In this document: piece after piece, positions 31,244 to 42,000 of the stretch | Layout: every line of letters starts with the position of its first letter | How positions within the stretch are numbered: the stretch's first letter is position 1 | From: Cochliopodium minus | Taxonomy: Eukaryota > Discosea > Himatismenida > Cochliopodiidae | Direction of reading: 5' to 3' | Length of the DNA stretch: 64,000 nucleotides | Assembly (NCBI GenBank): GCA_024220525.1 | Contig: JAMYWO010000001.1 | Span: forward strand, 347,538-411,537 | Notes under the pieces: model-generated | What the model was told of the DNA's origin: nothing | Database searches by the model: none | What the model saw: the letters and a program-made list of their open reading frames with translations, nothing else | Position numbers and translations under genes: made by a program

Positions 31244-32606
31244 TTATTTAGAAAAAATGAATAAATAAAAAATCCCCACCTCTATTCTCCTTAATGGAGG
31301 TGCCCATGTAGCTTTTTCAATATTGTCCATTTTTATTGTGTTGTGGTAAATGTCTGACATTTTTCTGATGGTTTTTGCTCTTAACTAAGTCAAGAAATTC
31401 ATTTAAAAAAAAATTTTAAAAATATTAAAAATTACAAATTGGTAATCATTCTCTGTTTTTAGATTGTCCAAACTATTTTTGTCTTTCAAATGTTTTTCTT
31501 TGATTATCCTTTCAATGAAAAAAAAATTAAAAAAAATTAATTTTGTGAATGGTTTGTTATAAATACATTATCCTCAATTTAGAAAAACCAACTTCCTCTC
31601 CTTAATATTAATTAGAAATAATTGATTGTTTTTTTTTTTGAGAAATCTATAAAGTTCACCTTTCTCACACGAAATTCCAAATATGTAGCTTCACAAAATG
31701 AAATTTATGTTTGTTAAAATCAATTTTTTAAATAAAAAATGATACTTTTCGCTCTGAAATATTGAAAAATAAAATGAAAAAAAAATTTTAAAAAATTAAA
31801 AATTAAAAAAATAATACTTTAACGTTTTCCCAACCCAAAATGTCTTTCATCATCAAACCATGAATGGAAATCTCGGATATTTTATTCAGAACGTCTGTAG
31901 TGAGGTGCCAGCTGTCATCTTTATTGGGGATTTCCAAAAAGGGTTTATCTGTGGTTGTTAATTTTGCTGCTTTTTTGATGACAGATATAGAGATCTTAAA
32001 AAAATAATGTGAAAAAAAATAATAAAAAATAAAAAATAAAAATAAAAGGAAGTACTGGATTTGGAAATATTTCTTCAATTTCTTTTTCCCACAATGTCCT
32101 ATTTTTTTTAAAAAAATGAAAATTAATTATTAATTTTCAAAATGATTATAGCTTATGAAATGGGATGTGGAGTGGTATAATAATGATATATCTTATCATT
32201 TTATATCCAGAAAATTTTTTTTTGTGAATTTAATTTGTGTCATATAATTTGGATCTTAACAATTTTATATCTTAACATAAGATAATATATAATTGATCTC
32301 CAAATTTTCATATTATCATATGTGATGATTAATATTGATTCAATTATCGATCATTTTAACAAAAAATTTACAATGTAAATACCTTATTTTCAAGATTTTT
32401 TTCCCAGTTTTTCTATCCTCTTCAATGTTATTCAGACTGAGATTTACCCTGTTGTAATTGGTCCTTTCCACAAAGTTGATGAAATTATGGGTGGTCATGA
32501 AGATTTTGTTGAGGATATTATTCATTGGAAGTCCTGATGTTTCCAAAATGATTTGAGAATTGGAAGGATTTGAGATATGTAAGATATATTTCTTGAAAGT
32601 CTTCAT
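31244..32606 (-). CDS. Unrecognised multi-exon protein
   Basis: About seven minus-strand exons chain in phase from ATG at 32606 (MKTFKKYILHISNPSNSQ) to TAA at 31244. Segments include a long first exon (NKIFMTTHNFINFVERTNYN), ISISVIKKAAKLTTTDKPF, SWHLTTDVLNKISEISIHGL, YIFGISCEKG, LKDKNSLDNLKTENDYQF and a last exon RAKTIRKMSDIYHNTIKMDNI. It is mostly soluble and Lys/Asn-rich; there is no signal peptide and no domain that I recognise. Small exons between 31500 and 31760 are the least certain. It is convergent with the TPR gene. Confidence 0.5.
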
Positions 32607-32848
32607 TTTTTTTATATTATTTTAAATGAGCTGAAAAAGCGATTAACTAGATAACTATAAAAAATTAAATAGAGATGATCGATTTTAAAACTACAAATTT
32701 TTTAAAGATAAATCTTTTTTTCTTGAATGTTTCTTTAATTTATTTGAAGAAAACAAATTTTTAAATCAACTTTTCATTTATTTATAATTTTAATTTTTAT
32801 TCATTTTAAATACCATCATTTTTTTTCATTCAAGAATTTGATTTTTTC

Positions 32849-34747
32849 TTAAACATAAGAGTACTCTCCATCCCCATCATTATCAAAGAAGCTCTGCATG
32901 TTGCGTTCTATCAACTCCATCTTGCTGATAGAATAATCCTTATAATTAAAGTCGATGTCCTTATTAAGGCGGTTCTGCAACAAACCCCAAGCACCCCAAA
33001 AAAAGTGAGAGCACAAAGAAAAAAGGTTGACCTCCTTATATAATGACTTAAGCTCTTCATGTGTAGGATCCCTGTTATAAAAAGTCGTGAAATAGATGGT
33101 CAAAAAATCGTGCTGTTGTTTTTTGGTTGGGTAATGCTGCTTTTTGATGTTGAAGCCCATGCATTCTGCAAAGTGGTTTCCTATGTCGTAGCCTCTGTAG
33201 TTGTAGGAGCCATATTCATAGTCGATCAAGTTGATTTCGTCTTTTTTTTTATAATAAAGAATTAAAAAATTGTAAATAAAAAATTTGAAAAAATAATGAG
33301 AAAATAAAATAAAAAAAAAATTAGTTTAATTTTTAGTGAAATGAACAGAACTAACAATATTGTTCAAAAAATATTTTTTGAAAATTAAAAATTTTTTTGA
33401 AAATTTTTTTTACCTCCATTTTTTAATATGTTTCCACTCAACAAATCGTTGTGACAAAGAACAATGGTGTCTTCGTAATGAGAACCAATTTTATCTTTCA
33501 TGATTTCCAAGAGCTTATAGAAGTAATCCTTGGAGTATTTTATGTCTTGGAAGTCTTCGTCCTCCAACAAATCTATAATTTTTTTAATATGATCCCATAT
33601 CACTATTTTTTCGATTTGGAAAACGTGTTGTTGGTGTAGCTCTGCAACTCTGGATGCAATACCTTCAAATGTTTTTTAAAGAATGAAATAAAAAAAATTG
33701 ATAAAAACAAAATATAGGATTGAATCAATTTTATTTTTAAAATAAATGGTCTATCTTTAAAAGTGAACATTCCTTTGAGATTAAATGAACAAAAAAAAAT
33801 AGAAAAATATAACATTTTGGGAAGACAAATAAACGAATTTGAGTTCACCAACTAAAATTAAAAAAATTATAAAAAAATTACCTTTATAGTTTTCAATCAT
33901 TTGTTCAGGTTTCAAACATTCACCAGGGAGGAATTCATACAAAACCCCGTTTTTGAAGCATCCGTAAATTTTGGCGATGAATGGCAAGTAGCCTAAACAG
34001 CTCATGAAAGCATTTTCTTTGTCTCTGTCTATGATTTGATCTGTGTTTTCACCATAGATTCTTAGCAAAACCCTTTGTTGTGTTGTGGTCCACTTTGCGC
34101 AATATACTATTTTAATTCAAAAAATTAATCANNNNNNNNNNNNNNNNNNNNNNNNNNNNNNNNNNNNNNNNNNNNNNNNNNNNNNNNNNNNNNNNNNNNN
34201 NNNNNNNNNNNNNNNNNNNNNNNNNNNNNNNTAATCAAAACTGATTTGCTATGATTAATATGATCGATTTATAAGAAAGAGGATTATAAAAATAAAATAT
34301 TTAAAATATATTGAAAAGATGGATTCTATATATTAGAAATATTCTTTTTTCAATCAATTAATTGATCGGATATCATATATTATATGTCAGTATTTTTTGT
34401 TATACTTTTATTTTTCATTTGAAAAATATATTACAGAAATTGGAGATCCCTCCAGTGAATTTTTTGAATTCTATCTCTTCTTTTTTGGCATCTTTCCAAT
34501 CATGCATTATCTCGTGGATCACATTTCTTGAATTTGAAAAAGAATAAGAAAAATTTATATAAGAGGAGAAAAAAAAAAGAATTGAAATTACACTAATGTT
34601 TCCTTTAATTCACTTTCATCTCTATTCTTCAATGAAATTGAACTATTCACCTTTTTTAATTTTTGTGGTTCTTCATTCTATAATTTTATTGTATTTGATG
34701 AGATGTTGTTAATAGAGCGAAATAGAATGTTGTTTTACATTGTGCAT
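32849..34747 (-). CDS. Choline/ethanolamine kinase family protein, probably ethanolamine kinase
   Basis: Exons chain from a 9-nt first coding exon (34747-34739, MHN) through FTGGISNFLYCAKWTTT, QQRVLLRIYGENTDQIIDRD, VLYEFLPGECLKPEQM, ASRVAELHQQH, the catalytic Brenner-type motif VLCHNDLLSGNIL and the choline/ethanolamine kinase signature LIDYEYGSYNYRGYDIGNHF, to a stop at 32849. These residues build the ATP/Mg site and aminoalcohol pocket; the order and spacing fit the ethanolamine branch. The enzyme makes phosphoethanolamine, the first step of the CDP-ethanolamine (Kennedy) pathway, in the cytosol. The 100-N gap falls inside the intron between GGISNF and LYCAKW, so the coding sequence appears whole. 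Confidence 0.87.
34132..34231. other. Assembly gap (100 N)
   Basis: Exactly 100 N, the conventional placeholder for a gap of unknown length. The flanking splice sites (donor near 34438, acceptor near 34110, minus strand) join in phase, so the gap lies within an intron of the ethanolamine kinase gene. Confidence 0.95.
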
Positions 34748-34953
34748 TTGAAAATTGAAATTTGTTTAAATTGAGTGCAAAATTCTTTCGATTTTTTTTA
34801 TATTAATTGAAATTTTTATTTTTGAATTTTATTGATAAACATTTAAATAATGGCTAATTTAGGTGTTTGCTTTCCTAAACTCAAAGGATGAATTCAAATA
34901 AAAAGATTTATATACACGATAAAATCAACTAATTACGAATATAAAAAAAAAAA
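34748..34953. promoter_or_regulatory. 206-bp divergent promoter region
   Basis: Between the ethanolamine kinase start (minus) and the Rpr2-like start (plus). AT-rich; ends in an A11 run directly before the ATG. No distinct motif. Confidence 0.4.
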
Positions 34954-35601
34954 ATGAATTTATCTAAAACCTTCAATAATAACACTGAAGAAAATAAGAA
35001 TATAATCCATCTATGGAAGTTGGGAAATCAAATGGATCATATATACCCCGAACTATCATCACAATATCAGTAAAATAAAATATTATTGAGAAAACATTTG
35101 TTCTTTTTATCAAGAAATCTAATATTAGACCTTAATTTATAAAGCAAAAATGCCAAAACAACATCCATAGAACTAAATCAAAATAATATATCATTTCAAT
35201 ATCTTTCTGAATGTGAAAAATGTTGCACACTATTCAAACCAGGGAAAAATTGCAGAATAAAATTGAAAAATATCTCCAAAATAGCAAAAAAGAGAACCAT
35301 GAAAAGAAAATGTTCAAATGTGATGGAATATACTTGTTTAAAATGTGATCATAAATCATTATGTATCAATTCATATACCAAACCTCCTCGAGTCGTCAAC
35401 ACAAATATCAAACAAAACAAAATAACAAAATTCAATAATAATCCTCCCACTCCAAAACCAACAATGAATAGCAACTCTCATCAGAACAAAATTAAATCAA
35501 AAGCTTCAAAAACAACAATGGAAAATCTCAAATCAATAATAGAGAAAAAGAAAAAGGAAGAGAATAATAAATTATACTCCTTCCTATCATCGTTGAATTA
35601 A
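34954..35601 (+). CDS. Rpr2/Rpp21/Snm1-like RNase P/MRP zinc-ribbon subunit
   Basis: Two exons (34954-35069, 35145-35601) give 190 residues. The middle holds two Cys pairs in the Rpr2 pattern: LSECEKCCTLFKPGKNCRIKL, then YTCLKCDHKSLCI. That is a C-x2-C, an L-x-P-G turn and a second C-x2-C, as in the Rpr2 domain of RNase P protein Rpp21 and RNase MRP Snm1. The N-terminal helix (IIHLWKLGNQMDHIYPELSSQY) fits the helical arm before the ribbon, and the C-terminal half is Lys/Asn-rich and probably disordered. These subunits bind the RNA of the tRNA- and rRNA-processing ribonucleoproteins. Whether it serves P, MRP or both cannot be told; another zinc-ribbon family remains possible. Confidence 0.55.
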
Positions 35602-35749
35602 TTTTCAAAGCTTTTAGAAAAATTTATTTATTCAGGAATAATTGTTAATATTGCTTTATGAATCAAATAACGTTATTTATTAAAAAAGAAAAAAATTGTG
35701 AGAATAAAAAAAAAATTACTTATTTATATATATCTCATCTCTTTTAAAA

Positions 35750-37414
35750 ATGATTTGTTCAAGTTTGTTTCTTTTAATTACTCAATACTTTAGATTTATT
35801 TCAAGTTAAATTAAACTTATCAAAATATTATTTTTTTTTAGTTTCTAAAGATATTGCAAAGGAGCCTGTATTATCTAGCACTGGATATATATTTGAAAAA
35901 AGTTTAATATTGAAGCATTTGGAAAATTCTGAAACATGTCCAGTATCAGGAGAACAATTGACTAAAGATAATCTACACACCATAAATAGTAAAATAAAAA
36001 ATTATATCAAAATAAAAAATTTTATTTATCACACTATAAAAAAGAAAATAAATAAGAATATTATAAGCAAATAGATCAATTTTAATGGAATGGCTCTCAA
36101 AATAATAATAATTTTTTTATTTTAGATTCTCATATTGGGAAACCTCGTCCATTAAATACAACCAGCATTCCATCATTACTCCAAACATTTCAAGGAGAAT
36201 GGGATTCATTGTTGTTGGAAACATTTAATCTCAAAAAACAATTGGAAGTAATCAAAAAACAATTAGCATACGAGTTATATAGAAATGATGCAGCACAAAG
36301 AGTGATTGCAAGATTAATTAAAGAAAGAGATGAAGCTAGAGATAATTTAACTAAATATAAACAAAATAATAAACAAGTTGAAGAAGATAATATGCAAGAT
36401 GAAAGTGTTAATAAATTACCTTCAGATATTGATACACACATCACCTCTATGGCAAAAGATTTGCAAAAAAATAGAAAAGAAAGAACGATATCGAAAGAAT
36501 TAAATGAAGAAAAAAATATAATCAATTTTAAAGAGCAATCAAAGAATCCTACTCATTCTTCAACTAAGCAAGGAATCGTTTGTGTAGATGTGAATCATAA
36601 CGATACCTTGATTGCTACAGGAGGCGTGGATACAAACGTGATCCTCTTCGATAGAAAGGAATCAAAGGTGGCGCATACATTAAAGGGGCATACCAAAAAG
36701 GTTGTAGATGTGCGCTTCCACAATAAACAAGATCTCGTATTTAGTTGTTCCTCTGATAACACTGTCAAGATTTGGAAGAAGGAATCCAAGACCTACCAGA
36801 ATGAACATACCTTCACTGATCATAGTGCGGAAGTCACTGGCATTTCCTTGCACCCATCTGGATCCTATCTCGTCTCTTCCTCAAGAGATAAGACCTGGGC
36901 TGCCTTCGATTTGAACACTGCAAAGAACCTCTTGAGAGTGGATCATGATCACGAATTTTCTTCCATCCAATTCCATCCTGATGGACAGATTATTGCTACG
37001 GGATCTACTGATAACTTGTTGAAATTGTGGGATATCAAGACTCAAGAAAATGTTGTCTCCTTCCCTTATTTCTCCTCTGAAATTTCTTCCATTTCCTTTT
37101 CTGAGAATGGTTTTCTCCTTTCCACCTCTTGTTTGGATGGCAGATTCAGTGTTCTCGATCTCAGAAAGCTCAAATCTCCTGTATTTTCTCAAATTGAAAC
37201 TGGTAAGCCTTTGTATTCTGTTTCCTTCGATCATAGTGGTCAATATCTTGCTTCTGTTGGTGATCAAATCTCTATTTATCGTGTTGATAAGTCCAACATT
37301 TCTCATTTGGTTAATTTTTCGAATGATAAGGGATTCACCGATTTTAAATGGGGAAAAGATGCAAAATGGTTTGTTTCTACTTCTTTAGATAGAAACATGA
37401 GATTATACAATTAA
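35750..37414 (+). CDS. PRP19: PRP19 homologue, U-box E3 ligase and spliceosome NineTeen complex core
   Basis: Three exons (35750-35762, 35842-35988, 36126-37414) give 482 residues, the usual PRP19 size. The N-terminal U-box begins MICSISKDIAKEPVLSSTG with FEKSLILKHLE and CPVSGEQLT, typical of Prp19. It is followed by the Prp19 coiled-coil region (RPLNTTSIPSLLQTFQGEWD, then YRNDAAQRVIARLIKERDEA) and a C-terminal seven-bladed WD40 propeller (GHTKKVVDVRFH, SCSSDNTVKIWKK, IATGSTDNLLKLWD, STSLDRNMRLYN). PRP19 tetramers stabilise the activated spliceosome and ubiquitinate splicing and DNA-damage factors in the nucleus. The first coding exon is only 13 nt. Confidence 0.93.
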
Positions 37415-37497
37415 GTTATTAAAACCAAATCCTTTTTTATTCCTTTATGTGTAATTTGGCTTTGTTTAAGATTATCATGAATCAAAAAAAAAATTGA

Positions 37498-38715
37498 ATG
37501 AATCAAAAAAAAATAATTGTTGTCAAAAGGAAGAATGCTCCAACTGCCACCAATATTCTTCCTATCAATCAATCAATAGATGATAACAGATCAAATAATT
37601 TCAACAAGAATCAGGGTATTACCAATGAAAGAAAAGGTATTTTTAGTTCTAACAGAAAAAAATAATAATATAAATTGTTGAAAATGAGAATATTTATTCA
37701 ATACATTATTATTATTACCTTGAAGATGAGAATAGAGGGAATGGATTTAACAATAATTTTGAGGAAGATATGAAGATGAAGAAGGAGATGAACAAGGAAA
37801 TAAAAAGGGAGCTGGTCAAAAAGGCAGATAATATCAATAGGGTGATGATGAGAGGAATCCCACCGCATATTACAGAAGAAACATTCAAGAAACAGATAGA
37901 GAAATATATCTCAAAGAGTGATTCTAATTATTACGTACAAGGGATCAATAATTCACTGAAATTCAAAAATAGTAGGGCATATATCAATTTCCCTGTCAAA
38001 ACAGACGCAGAGGAATTCATCAGAGTTACTTCTACTTTATCTCTTTTCAACGAGGAGGATGAAAAGGAAAATAAAGAGAAATCCACCCCATCCATTCAGA
38101 TTTCTTTTGCTCCTTTACAGAGGATCCCTCCTGCCGAAATAAAACAGGATGAATTAGAGAATACTATAGAGAATGGTAAACCTTGAATCAAAAGAATCTT
38201 ATAAAGATAAATTTTGCGACAAAAATATCAACCCAAATCTTTATAATCAAAATATATACATTTTTTATTTGAACTAATATTCGACATTAGCATTTATTTT
38301 TTTAAAAAGCCATTTTAAATAATAATCATTTTAATTTAAAGATCCAGAATATCTTTCATTTTTGGAAGAATCTCAAAAACAGATTGAGAACAAAGTCTCC
38401 ATGGAGGACATCCTTAAAGAGAGATCCAAAGTGCTCGAGCAAAAGAAGGAGATCGAGAACAAGGTGACCCCCCTCGTCAAGCACATCATCGCTGAGCGGG
38501 AGAAGAGAAAGGAGAAGGAGAACGAGAAGCAGAAAAAGGAGAAGAGGGAGATGGAGAAAGAGAGGAGATCTATCATGAGAAAGGAGAGGACCATTCTCAA
38601 GAAATCTGATCTTAATCGCTCCAACAATCACAATGATCAACAACCTACTAGTACTAAGGAGGTCATTGTCAAGGGTGGCAAGAAGATCATCACCATCAAG
38701 AAAAACCACATTTAA
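37498..38715 (+). CDS. UPF3: UPF3 homologue, nonsense-mediated decay factor
   Basis: Three exons (37498-37636, 37726-38175, 38342-38715) give 320 residues. The Smg4/UPF3 RNP-type domain spans residues about 80-200: NRVMMRGIPPHITEETFKKQI, RAYINFPVKTDAEEF, IQISFAPLQRIPP and ENDPEYLSFLEE, the last being highly conserved in UPF3. The C-terminal part is a long Lys/Glu-rich helix (EREKRKEKENEKQKKEKRE) with basic patches, as in UPF3 tails that contact the exon-junction complex and RNA. UPF3 links exon junctions to UPF2-UPF1 to trigger decay of mRNAs with premature stops. In a genome with this many short introns, such surveillance should matter. It lies 83 bp after PRP19 on the same strand. Confidence 0.88.
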
Positions 38716-39041
38716 CCTTTCTTTTTGTCTCCTTTCCTTCTTCTTTTTACTTTTTTTTTTTTGTTGGTTGTGTCTTCATTCCTTGAAATATTTATTTTTT
38801 TCATTTGGGTTTTAGATTTTTTTTTTTAAATCTATTCTTTAAAGAAATCTAATCTAATCTCTTCTAAAAAAACATCTATTTCTTGTTTGTCAATACAACT
38901 TCGAACTTTTTTTGCTTGGTGCGTTTGATTAATTCTTCTTTTGGTGATTTAAAAAAAAAAGTAAGTGTTGCTTTTTATGATTAAATTTGAATTTTAATGA
39001 TCATAAATCTTGTTATTCATTTTATCTTTCAAATTTAAGAA
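38716..39041. other. 326-bp convergent intergenic spacer
   Basis: Lies between the 3' ends of UPF3 (plus) and the ZZ-reductase gene (minus). T-rich with several TTTTCTTT stretches, as expected of 3' regions; no ORF or conserved element recognised. Confidence 0.5.
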
Positions 39042-42000
39042 TTAATTTTTATTCATATTTTGATAAACTTTTTGTTCAACAATGTTCCTCACAAAATGAT
39101 CAACCAGAGATTCAGTATCAAAACATTTGTTTGAAAGATTGTAGTCCTTTAAATCCTCCCTCAAAGATAGCTCACAAAGGAAAGAGTAAGTGATTTTAGA
39201 CTGTATGTTGTCTCCAAGATCAGTCGGAAAAGAGTTTCCATCGCTAAAATATTGCAATCCCAAAATTTTTTTGTTCTTGGATAAAGTATCAACAGAACTC
39301 AAGTAAACACTATTGATCTTAGAAGTGATGAATTTTTTCCACTCATCAAAAGGGATTTTTTGAAAACTAAACAAAGTAGACATACTTTTGTTGTCCCAAT
39401 AATTCACTTCTTTTTCTTCAGTAGGACGAAAATTTTGGATTAAATCAATAAGTTTTTCGAATTCAATGTCTTTGTTATCATTGACGAGATGGAAGACTCG
39501 GTGTTGGGTGTTGTCGTAAAGTCCAGTGAAGAAAATGAATTCGGCGGCAAAGTCCACATTGACGAGGTTGAATTGAACCTTGTAGCTTGTGCTTGGATAC
39601 ACTTTGATCTCTGTGATTCCCGCCATTAATTTAAAGAACCAATCTGTTTCATTTGAAATTCCTTTTTTGTTCCAACTCAACATTCCAACTAAGTGAGAAA
39701 AAGTTTAAGAAAATTACAAAAAAGAAAGGAGATTTGTTGAAAATAAGAATATCTTTACCTCTGTAAAGAGAGTAGTTGAGTGAAGGAGTTGTGGTGATAA
39801 TTCTTTCGGATAAAATCTTGGAGGCGACATAACCACCAAAAGAAGAAATCTGAGAAGGAGTGTAAGAAAGGCAAGAGAAACTCTCATCAAAATTTTTCTT
39901 AGGGTCGAAAACGCTGATGGACGAAATGTAATTCATTTTTTTGGGAGTTCCACGAAGACAAAAAGAGATGATTCTTTTGGTTCCCACAACATTGGTTTTT
40001 CTGTGGTATTGATATGAAAAAAAATGATTGATAATTCCACCACAATGATAAACGGCGGAGATTTTTTGAGAAAGATCCTCATAGGTTTCTTTTTTCAATC
40101 CGAATTTTTTTTTGGAAAGATCCGCACAAATTATTGACACCTTTTCGTTGAATTGTTGCTCGATTAATCCTTCCCACATCCTCAATTTTTGAAAGTGTTC
40201 AATGAGTCTTTGTTTGGCCTTTTCTTCGTCTTCTGCCCTCACAAAACAGTACACTTTTTCTACCTTCTTGAATCTCATCATTTCATATAAGACATGAGCA
40301 CCCAAGAATCCTAAATGATCCCATGGTTATGTTCAAAATTTTATATCAATTAATGGAATTAAAAAGGAAAAGGTTTTTATTTTTTTCAAAAAAGAATTAA
40401 TCAATATTTTAAAAATAAAAAAATAAATTAAAACATTGTTTTTTCAAATAAAAATAAATATATATATATTCAATTTACCTGTAACTCCTGTCAACAAAAC
40501 AGAAAAGAGAGAATCAAAAGAGATGATGGGTGTCACTTTTATCTCAATAGATTTTTTGTGGAGAGAAAGGGGAAGAACTCGAAGATCCTTTTCGATCCAG
40601 AAGAGATCCTCCTCTCCTCCTTTCCTCTGTCCACCCAAAGAGAGACTCTCTTGGTTCTTTTCATCATGTACCATCTGTTGCAAGTCTCCGATAGTTTTTT
40701 CTGATGCGAAAATCAAAGTGACGTCCATTTTCACTCCTAATTTCTCTTCAATTCTTGATTGAAGTCTCTTCGCATCCAAACTGTCTCCTCCATTTTCCTT
40801 TGAAAAAAAATTTGATATAATTTTTTTTAAAAAAAGTTTTTTTAAAATCAAAAAAAAATTAAAAAAAGAAAAAAATAAATCTGTTTTTTTAACCCTGAAT
40901 GTCCCTTTTTTAACAATGTTAAATTTATAAATTGAAAATAAAAACAATTTTTTTATTTAACTGTCAAGTGATATTTCGCTGGAACGCAACGACAAAGTCT
41001 GTGCCAAGATCTCCAAAAAAGTTTTTGCATTTTTGGAACTATTTGTTCTAAAATTTTGAATGATTAAATTTAAATTAAAAATTAATAAAAACTATAAAAA
41101 ATGTTGAAAGACATACACATGTTCATAAGTTGATTGGTAAAGTTTGTCTATGAGATCTTGGTATTTTTTTTTGATCTGTGGTCTGCAAAGTTTCTCGGAG
41201 GGCGTCAATAGGCCATTCTCGATGCTGAAAGGATCCATTTCGATCAAAATGGGAGAAGGAATTTCGAAGGATTGCAACTTGTTCAAATGTGATACTTCTT
41301 TGATTGATTTTAGAATCTTTTGAAAAAATTTTTTTACTTTTTTTTTTTTATTTATTTTTATCTTATTTATTTTATATCATTTATTTTTAATTTTTTTTTA
41401 TTATTTTGATTTTTTGATTATTTTTAATTTAAATAAATTTTTATTTTTTTTTATAATTTCCATTAATTTATGTTTATTTAAAAGTTTGAAAGATAATTAA
41501 CTTTTATGATTAATTTTAAATTAATTTTTATTTTTATTTATTTATTTATGTTTAATTTTAAAACACACTTTTTTTATATTTCAGATATCTTTTGTTTTTA
41601 TCTTTTAATTTTTTTTAATTACATTTGTTGAGAGATCTTCTTTGTTGGGATATTTTTCAATGGCCATTTTGCTCGGCACTACAACAGCCATGACGTTGTT
41701 TTGCTGGAATTTAGAAAGATCAGCGCAAGTGACATAAATTTGTTTGATTAAAGGAGAAGCGATCAAGAAGCTCTCTATTTTTTGAGGTGTGACAAAAACA
41801 CCTTGTGACAACTAAAAAAAAAATTAAAAATTAAAAAATTAAAAATTTAAAAATTAAAAAATTAAAAATTTAAAAGAATAAAATTTTAAAAAATTAAATT
41901 TTAAAAATTTAAAAAAATTAAATAAATTAAAATATTTAAAAATAATAAATATTAAAAAAATTTAGAAATAAATATTTATTAAAGTTCAAACCTTGAAAAA

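Noticed and set aside
36881-37306. 141-residue minus-strand ORF
   Set aside because: Antisense to the PRP19 WD40 region, with no recognisable content.
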